The position numbers and the translations under genes are program-made. This document shows positions 56,631 through 64,000 of a stretch of 64,000 nt of DNA, piece by piece (positions within the stretch are counted from its first letter, which is position 1; each line of letters opens with the position of its first letter). The stretch spans positions 343,219 to 407,218 of the forward strand of contig CAWUHX010000299.1 in assembly GCA_963922205.1 (NCBI GenBank), read 5' to 3'. The notes beneath the pieces are model-generated. The model had not been told where the DNA came from. It made no database searches and saw nothing but the letters and a program-made list of their open reading frames with translations. This stretch comes from Romanomermis culicivorax (lineage: Eukaryota > Nematoda > Enoplea > Mermithida > Mermithidae).

Positions 56631-58570
56631 ACAATGTTCTGAAGCTAATGTCATCCTTTGCTTTCCTTCTCATTTTTGGCCGGATTCGGCTTTGAGCTTG
56701 TCTTTTCGAAACACATACATCTTTTTTCGATAATTTTTTCTTTGAGCACGAGAATTAGACATTCTTGAAATATGTAGCTGAAAATTTCAATAAAACTTCC
56801 GGGTTCGATAATAGTTCTAAATAAACATGACTTACAACGAAAAATCAGTGCTTTCCATCAAAGAGAATCATGAGCAGCTTCGGTCTTAAGTCTGATCCTG
56901 CCCACTTTAGATATAAGTGATATCGTAATTAGAAGATATACGATTTTGACTACCCGTGTTAAAAATGAACATCTTTCCGTCTCAAATTTTCCTTTACAAA
57001 TTTCATCAAAATGTGTTTTGTAAAGTTTGCAGTATTTTTCAGGAACTTTCAAGTTATGTTTTGTAGGTCCTGTGATTATGAGCCCTTTCGAGAGAATTTT
57101 CAAGAACGAATTTCTATCTTAGCACAGGAAGAGTCGTTTTTTCTGTTTTTCACAAATGGCTGACCTAAGTACAGGGCGAAAATGCAATGATCGATGTAGC
57201 AAGATCGCAGCAAAAATTCTGTTAGCCCTGTTCGATAAATTTTTCCAGCATGATGCTGAATCCGATTATCATTTCTAAATTAACCGCAATTGATTTCTCA
57301 ATTTGTAGTGGTTGCCTTGCCGAAACTTTGCATCCGTCATTTAAAAATGAATGGAGTGTAGTAAGAACAAGATCATGAAACAGTGATATCAATGAAGTAT
57401 AGAAAAATCAGTGAAATTTTGTGACGCTTCATCAAAATTGATGATGTGAAAAAAAGGAATAGAACTCACACTAAACACGGTAATTGAGCAATCACAGGAG
57501 TTTTATTAAGGTATGCTTAGCATGGAAATTCTATCAGAAGTCAACCAGGACAGCCGATGGGATAAAAATTTTTTTCTTGATAAGAAAGGTTTTCTATGCT
57601 CCATTCAATTTGAAATGATCGGGAAATCGATTTCGATAATCTTGAAATCATTCAAAATAGCGATCAGCAAGGATTCTGTATCATGAAGGAAACATCTATT
57701 GAACAGAATCAAAGAACTCACAATAATTTTGAATAAAAGATTGGCTGCGACCTCGCTGCATCAATCATTTCAGATTGCATAGAGTAGTCAAAAATGTGAC
57801 TTTTTGCTTGGTCAGCAGTTTTTAAAGTTATAATGTTTGTCTTTGGGAATCAAGATTTGCTCAAAAAAATCGTTAAACTACAGCATCATTCCCACACATA
57901 TGCATTATGTCTTCAAGTTGAGTTTTGGACTTTTGATGTTCGTCGAATAATCCATTGAAATTGAATTTGGCCAGTTTAGATTTTGCATGGATTCACCAGG
58001 TGACCATAATGCGGATTGCAGTCACTTCGTAACTATTAGTTTTACTACAGTACATTTTCCAGTATCATTTCAACTATTTGTCTACAAATAACATTCAGTA
58101 CAACACCTTCGAAAACATAAAAATCCTCATGTCTAAAATTTATTTCAAATAGATCACAGAATTCTGTAAAGTGCTTTTCAAGATATTTGTGAAATTGTAA
58201 AACTGCTCAGCAAGTACTATCTTCCATTTCTTTTGAAATGATCGATTTACCGATCGCCTGAAAGTAAGTTCAATACGTGCTTATCATTGTAATCAATGAT
58301 AGAGTTTTTCGTCAGCAAACGGCAAACAGAACAGCTGAAAATTTATTTCGATAACCTGATTAAGTGGTCAAAATTTCTCGAGTAGCACTCACTTATCGAT
58401 GCGATTCTGTTCAAGTCGACAGCATATGATATTAATTCAATGATTTTGGCCTTTCTCGTTCTTTTGAAGAAATTATGCGAAAAATGCATATCAAATTAAA
58501 CTTACTTTTTTGATTTCTGCTGCGTCTATCATTTTAGATTAAATGGGCTGCAAGCATGAGGCTACGGAAT
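56631..58570. other. intergenic region, no gene recognised
   Basis: AT-rich. An 81-codon - strand frame at 57103-56858 and several shorter ones lack family likeness and splice support. Two related CCTTTCTCGTTC / GAACGAGAAAGG-like phrases near 58450 and 58575 may belong to the nest that follows. Confidence 0.55.
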
Positions 58571-59192
58571 ACGAGAAAGGCCACTTGAAAAAAATCGTTA
58601 ACACTTGAAAAAATTTGTTACCATTCGAAAAAAATCGTTACCTTAGAACATGATGCACAACATCTTTTGAAGCTGCATCGCAAAAATTTCAAGATGCATG
58701 GCAAAAAAATCAAAATGTAAGAGTTTTTCGATGTTCGACTTCTCTTCAGTGCAGCGCGTACGCCTTTGATAGTGTCACGATGCGCACACGCTGTCATAGT
58801 GCGTTTTCCTCTGAACCCGTAGACTTGACGTTTCTCTCCCAAATCCTGGAGTCGCTCTGGCAATGCTAATCTGTGCAATCGGTAGTAGAGCAGCGAACAC
58901 CTATAGTCAGTTTTCTTCAAATGCTTGTAACTCAAAAGTGCTGAAAGCAAGTACGCGTGCAGAATATCGTGCCGAGGTAATATCGTTGTCGACTGTATGT
59001 AAGGAATCGATTAACTGGCGGCTGTAAACTGTGACAAAACTCTCAACTAGACTCGATAATTTTAAAAATAAATTCCGTCCGATGCGAGAAATGTTCAAAA
59101 AAAAATTTCGCATGGCTAAAAAAAGGCCCAACCAAGAAAGCCTCCGTCATTGAAAACATATACAATTCTTTCTATGATATGGCATTTAGGAC

Positions 59193-59385
59193 TTTATGGC
59201 GCTTAAGGCCTTCATGGCGTTTAGGGCTTACTTGGCGTTTAAGGCCTTTATGGCGTTTAAAACCTTCATGGCGTTTAAGGCTTTTATGGCGTTTAAGGCT
59301 TTTATGACGTTTAAGAAGTTTATGGCGTTTAAGGCCTTGGCGTTTAAGGCTTTTATGGCGTTTAATGCGTTTACTGCACATTGAC
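59193..59385 (+). repeat. 18-bp tandem repeat (GCGTTTAAGGCTTTTATG)
   Basis: About eleven units of GGCGTTTAAGGCYTTYATG with one shorter unit near 59336. Both strands stay open because the unit lacks stops in some frames (KAFMAF on +, KRHKGL on -); this is not treated as a gene. Confidence 0.85.
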
Positions 59386-59499
59386 GAAAATGATGCGAAA
59401 ATAGAACTATTTTCATTTTTGTAATTTTGTCTAAACGAAATTTGGGCCGAAGTCAAATTTTTGATCCTTGAAATCAAATCCTGTATCCGAAGATCAAAA

Positions 59500-60330
59500 A
59501 TTGTTTCAGAAAATAACATTAAACTTCAAAATTTGATTTCATAAATTCAAGATTCAATTTTAAATATCAAAATTTTGATACTGAAAGCCACAATGAAAAA
59601 CAAAATCCGATTCTTATAGTTAAATTAAAAATCAAAATGTGAGCCGAAAAGTCAATTAAAAATCAAAAATTTATTCTGAAAATTAAATTGAAATTCAAAC
59701 TTTGATTTTTAAAATACAAAATTTGATTCTGAAAATTCCAAATTTGATTATAAAAATCAAAATTTTGATGACAAAAGATCACATTAAAAATCAAAATTTG
59801 ATTATAAACTTGATTCTGAAAATCAAAATTTTCATCTTGAAAATCACGTTAAAAATCAAAGTTTGATTCTGAAAATCAAAATTTTGTCTCTGAAACCACA
59901 TTAAAATCAAAATTTCACTAAAAATCACAGTTTTGTTGTGACAAAATCAAAATTCGATCTGGAAAAATCAAAAATTCATCTTGAAAATAAAAAGTCGGAA
60001 TTTGAGCCTGAAAAACCCAATTAAAAATCGTCCTTTTAATATTGTAGGTTTTTTAGAGTTTTTTGCATAAAAATTCGAGGATCAGATCAACATTTTAAAT
60101 CTTAAAATCAAAAATTAAATTTTGATCATAAAATTTATTCTGAAAATCAAAATTTGATTCTGAAAATCACATAAAAATTTAAAATTTGATTTTTTAAATC
60201 GGGCATCGAAATTTGATCATAACAATCAAAAGTTGAAATTTGAGCCTGAAAATTGTTTCAAAATCATAATTTGATTCTCAAATTATTTAACTTGAAGATC
60301 AAAATTTGATTCTCAAAAAAATCCTGGATG
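59500..60330 (+). repeat. degenerate array of AAAATCAAAATTTGATTCTG units
   Basis: Units of roughly 25-35 bases with AATCAAAATTTGAT, itself nearly palindromic, repeat about 25 times with much drift. Non-coding. Confidence 0.8.
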
Positions 60331-60459
60331 TCAAAAATGAATACCTGATCCTGTAAACCAATAAAAAATCGAACTTTGATCCTGAGACTCAACTTTAAGA
60401 TCAGAACTACATTTTCAGAATTGTCACATTAACTGAAATTGGGAGCCATGTCACATTAA

Positions 60460-61640
60460 GTAGATTGGTGATCAGTCACATTGATGGGAAAACCCATACC
60501 ATATTCCACAGGAAGTACAGCCATGACACTGCAAGTGACATGCTGTGACCCCGTGGGGTGGCTCCGTTTATATATTCAGTTCGGGAACCTAACCCAGCTG
60601 GTACTACCACAGGTAAACCTATGATGTACCTCGGCCTTGTCCTTGGGTTCTGCTGTAGAATAATGGATAACGCCGCTGGGTCAGGGATGCCAATCCCTAG
60701 TCCTCATTCACTGGGAATGAGGGACGGTGCCATTCGCAGAATGGCGTACTGTAGGGGACCCGATTGTTAACCTAAATCCCCTTATTGGCCCTGACCTTAA
60801 GGGTCTGAGGGCTTTCTCAACTGAGGGTACTTCCAAGGGAAACTAGCTTAGGAGAGACTCCCACAAATATACCCTCAACAATATAAACCGCTGAGAAGAC
60901 TCACAAAATCCTCTCCTCAAAGTACTCGGTGCTGGGCGACAGGTTCTGGGGTCAAAGCATGGGTCCTACGGACGGCAGTGAGCAGGCACGGGAATCCGGA
61001 GATATTCGGCGTAAGCGGTAATGCGGCTGCGGGTCGGCAGGTGGTGGTATCAAACATTTCCTCAGGGAGGGCGACGGTGTTCTCGATCAACGGCGATGGG
61101 TGGTGAACTCCAATGGTTGGGTTACTGTAACTGGTAACCTAAACGAAGGCCGGAGGCGAGAGTATGCAAATTTATTCCACGAGCGGCGAACGCAGTTGAA
61201 ATATGTAAATTAATATAATAAAGACGACAAACAGCAAAGGCGAGACGAAAGCTAAAAGAGGCAACAACAGTTAGGCCCAAAAATGAATGACAAACTAACG
61301 AAACATGCCCTCTTAAAGGGCTCCATAAACTACAGTATGCCTTGGGCGGAGTTAACACTCCCCAAAGCTAACTTCTGCAGGGGAAAATGGCGGCAGAAGA
61401 TGCCTATGGTCACATAGACATTTTCCAGTTCACAACGTTAAGCATTGGGGCGAGTTTTCACTCTCCATGCTTAACATAGGAACGTCATCTAGTGAGAATT
61501 TCAAACTAGTCGTTTCACGTAGCGAAACGTCGCTAGTTTTTACTGATAAGAGGTGCACGTCGTGCTCCAATTACAGCGATGAGCTCGGAGAGCTTATCTC
61601 TAACGGAAATTCTTGACTAGCGGTAACATACTGTAGTTTA
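60460..61640. other. GC-richer block of unknown origin
   Basis: Composition differs sharply from its AT-rich surroundings. Contains GGAAGTACAGCCATGACACT, paired motifs such as AAGCATTGGGGCGAG and GTTTCACGTAGCGAAACG, and a TATA-like ATATAAACC at 60882. It could be an old LTR or other retroelement fragment; no matching second copy or ends were found. Confidence 0.35.
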
Positions 61641-61859
61641 CGTGTGCGATGAAAATAATAAATCGAAACGGAAATAAAATGTGCGCAAATGAAACAGAAA
61701 CGAAACATGAAAAGTACACACATAAATTGCATGTAGAAATTGTAAAAACGAAACGTAAAATTAATGCAAATTAGTGTAACATAAAACGTAACGAAAAACA
61801 TAAGAAAAATTGTGATGTGAATCACGTGACGTTCGACAAAATTCGTCAGCACGTGACAG

Positions 61860-62115
61860 AATGCAAAATCGAAATTTCATCAAAAACTATAAGAAATTGA
61901 AAAATAAAAAACCAAAAAAATTGAATATACTTGGAAAAAATAGAAGAAAATGGAAAAATGTAAAAAAACTTGAAAAAACAAAAAAATTCAAATATTCAAA
62001 AAAAATTAAAAAAAGCAAAAAAAATTTTAACACTTGGAAAAAAAATCAGAAAAATGAAGAAAGAAAATTTAACAAACAGAAAAATTTAAATATTTGGAAA
62101 AGAAGAAAAATTTAA
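61860..62115 (+). repeat. A-rich low-complexity stretch
   Basis: More than 60 percent A with GAAAAA and AAATTT blocks. The open frame over it encodes almost only Lys, Asn and Phe and is rejected as a gene. Confidence 0.75.
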
Positions 62116-62700
62116 AGAAATTAAAAAACATGCTTATTGCTCATGGCAGTACTTGGTGTTGAGGTCTGGCTATGCATCATGCAGCATGTTTTTCGCGTTC
62201 ACTGACAGAAACACAAGTCGTTAGATTTTTATCTGAATGTAGCTAATGACAATAATCGAATAAACGCCTTTTTGTAAGCCAACTTGGCTACGTAGGCTTT
62301 TTAGGTTCGGCCAGAAAAAATATTCGCTCCGCGAGAAGAAGCTAAACAAATGACCAGCGCTGCCCGGATTTTGAGATTTCAACTTTCCAAAGCACACCAA
62401 TTGTATCACGATCTGAACTCCCAAATTTTTCCATTAAATGAGAACCATGTGCAAAATTTTTTTTCTCCATTCCGACTTTTTTCCTGACAAATAGCCTTCA
62501 ATTCCGTCAATAACTTCAACGAACGCGTCTTTTCCCGTAACGCAGTATAGTGTGCGCACGCGCGGTAATTGAACAAGCAATGAATACTTCATTTCATCTT
62601 TTTTCGGTTACAAGCATTTCAAAAAAAAACAGACTATAGTGTGCTAGAACCGTTACGAATGGCCAGTTTCAGAAATTGTCATTCTTTTATATGTCGCCCT

Positions 62701-62798
62701 TCTTGATTTATTCAAGATGTGATCTTGATTTATTCAAGATGTGATCTTGATTTATTCAAGATGTGATCTTGATTTATTCAAGATGTGATCTTGATTGT
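62701..62798 (+). repeat. 22-bp tandem repeat, four identical units
   Basis: TCTTGATTTATTCAAGATGT plus GA, four exact copies (62701-62788) and a partial fifth. The unit contains the inverted pair TCTTGA / TCAAGA. Confidence 0.9.
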
Positions 62799-63236
62799 TT
62801 TTCAGGATAATCTGGAAAAATACGCAATGCACTTGAATAAATTGCGATGCACTCGAAAAGAAGGTCGAACATCGAAAAACTCTTACATGTTGATGTTTTC
62901 GCGATGCATCTTGAAAAAATATTGTGCATCATATTTGAGGGTAACGATTTTTTTCGAGTCGTAACAAAGTTTTTCATGTGTTAACAAATTGTTTCAAGTG
63001 GTAACGATTTTTTTTTTTCAAATAGCCCTTATTTCGTATGAAGCTTACAACAGTGAAGGTTTGCGTATGATTTTAATGACATATCACTTATTTTTGTCGT
63101 TTGTTACCTTATAAACAGTATACAAAAATTAGACGCTGAATTTATTCTACGCTTTTATTTGTAATTCAACAATTTTCCAAAAAACGGTACAGGTCGGTAT
63201 GTTCAACATTATTATTATACAAGAAACATCTGTGAC

Positions 63237-63982
63237 TCAAAGTTGATGCCCGTTTTCCGCCGTGATGTGAGACGACGTAGTGCGGTAATACTGTGACATA
63301 AAAGCCGAAATATCACTCATAAAAAATCTAGTGAAATCCATCGACGTGAACGGCGGTAAGTTCGCCGAAGTGTGAGGAGTCGAGAACGGAGGTATAAAGC
63401 TGGGCGAAAAATTCGACGACGATCCGAAAAACGGAAATATTGAGGTTGTTAATAAACCGGGAACTGTAATAAAACATTCCAAAGATTTTAAAGGTTTGCT
63501 CACGACGTCAATGACAAACTGTGTGGTCTTTAGATGGGTACAGTAGAAATTCTAGTATTTTATACTTATTCGTATGCCTACTATAGTCGTCAGTCTAACT
63601 CAAATTCCAGACTACAGGAGATCAACTTTCAATACAGAAAGTTTATGTGCGTTGCAGATCTACATACCAATTATGAAATTGATATTGTCGCTAATTGACA
63701 TTATTCATAGATCAGTGGCAACGTTTATGCCATACTTACGTGATAAAGCAGGACAATTAAAGATAGGAAATAATGGCGGAAAAGGCAAGGTTGGAACTGA
63801 TGATAAACGAGGAATTTGCGATGCCGGTAGCATAATCCGGTAATTCGAATTCGAGAATGGAGGCCGAGGAGTTTGTGGTACTATTTGACTTTTTTCTAAA
63901 AAGTCCGTATTCGAGGGCGACGGTGTGATCGTTTCGAAATTATTGTTACTGACGAAAACGTCAGATGGAGTTTTCTTATCAT
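63237..63982 (-). CDS. unrecognised Ser/Pro/Phe-rich protein, last exons (5' end outside window)
   Basis: Two exon-like blocks. 63982-63740 has acceptor TTTCAG and donor C|GTAAGT and encodes DKKTPSDVFVSNNNFETITP followed by a Pro/Leu/Phe-rich part with LPFPPLFPIF. 63518-63237 has acceptor CCACACAG and encodes VIDVVSKPLKSLECFITV, an F/P/S-rich middle, and the end SAFMSQYYRTTSSHITAENG before TGA (63239-63237). The phases of the two blocks do not match, so a small exon is likely missing between them (63519-63739). CpG-rich codon use resembles the confirmed exons of the other genes. No family recognised; the F/P/S bias suggests a disordered protein. Confidence 0.5.
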
Positions 63983-64000
63983 CTGAAAGTTGAAGATTTT

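Larger units (their letters stand above)
59125..62312. mobile_element. 3.2-kb insertion with GGCC(C/G)AACC inverted ends
   Basis: The left end GGCCCAACCAAGAAAGCC and the right end (reverse complement GGCCGAACCTAAAAAGCC) match 15 of 18 bases and sit exactly at the break in the host element. The flank is an A-run, so the duplication cannot be measured. Contents: two tandem arrays, a GC-richer block (60.5-61.6 kb) and an A-rich stretch. No transposase recognised. Confidence 0.65.
58902..62638. mobile_element. TATAGTCTG-family element interrupted by a 3.2-kb insertion
   Basis: TATAGTCAGTTTTCTTC at the left and AAAAAAAAACAGACTATA at the right. The left 220 bp and right 325 bp together match the full 493-bp copy at 13866-14358, with the break at an A-run after GGCTAAAAAA. 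Confidence 0.75.
58571..63041. mobile_element. outer inverted-repeat element of a second nest
   Basis: 58571-58760 and 62830-63041 are imperfect inverted copies: TACGAGAAAGGCCACTTG, repeated AAAAAATCGTTA(C), TGATGCACAA and a TTTTTCGATGTTCGAC phrase. Between them lies the TATAGTCTG copy at 58902-62638. Class unknown; no target duplication seen. Confidence 0.6.

Noticed and set aside
59172-59519. Open frames on both strands (KAFMAF and KRHKGL repeats)
   Set aside because: Produced by an 18-bp tandem repeat without stops; no start context or flanking exons.
61861-62115. 84-codon Lys/Asn-rich frame
   Set aside because: It is a poly-A-rich stretch; composition alone explains it.
62701-62798. CRISPR-like direct repeats
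   Set aside because: Four identical 22-bp units directly abut with no spacers, in a eukaryotic intergenic region; a simple minisatellite.

Overview
The window looks like nuclear DNA from an invertebrate animal. It is AT-rich, its genes carry GT-AG introns, and three conserved animal genes can be read exon by exon. I could not name the species. Only about 4 percent of the window is host coding sequence; most of the rest is mobile DNA, much of it nested.

Host genes. On the + strand, 1849-15707 holds the 3' half of a MORC2-like gene (CW zinc finger, acidic/basic linker, C-terminal coiled-coil region); its ATPase half lies left of the window. At 47744-49030 is a complete GEMIN2 (two exons), followed head-to-tail after 522 bp by a complete COPS6 (nine exons, 49553-56553). 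Both of these start just downstream of an orphan 3' splice acceptor, and the GEMIN2 poly(A) signal lies about 100 bp before the COPS6 acceptor, a layout like an operon resolved by trans-splicing. On the - strand, 63237-63982 holds the last exons of an unrecognised Ser/Pro/Phe-rich protein.

Giant retrotransposon. 17329-31882 (- strand) is one 14.55 kb Ty3/gypsy-type LTR element with two 617-bp LTRs and a 5-bp GGGGG target duplication. It carries gag, protease, reverse transcriptase, RNase H and integrase, then about 5 kb of extra coding sequence. The extra part encodes a DEDDy 3'-5' exonuclease-like (RNase D fold) domain, an acidic/coiled-coil region and an RG-rich tail, and seems to be expressed by splicing. 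This copy is decayed by stops and frameshifts. The exonuclease-bearing extra ORF is the most unusual content of the window.

DNA transposons. The MORC2 introns and the 32-47 kb interval are packed with elements that have terminal inverted repeats; six or more are delimited by perfect 8-bp target duplications (hAT-like), and one retains the C-terminal dimerisation domain of a hAT transposase. 32390-39125 is a foldback-like element with roughly 800-bp arms that contains at least six further insertions nested inside one another. 58571-63041 is a second nest.

Other repeats: a 100-bp tandem array (4.8-5.7 kb), a GTTATAAC palindrome array (10.4-12.5 kb), minisatellites at 41.6-42.1, 59.2-60.3 and 62.7 kb, and a dispersed repeat with pol III box A/B motifs. 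Coordinates of transposon ends were read by eye from repeats and target duplications.
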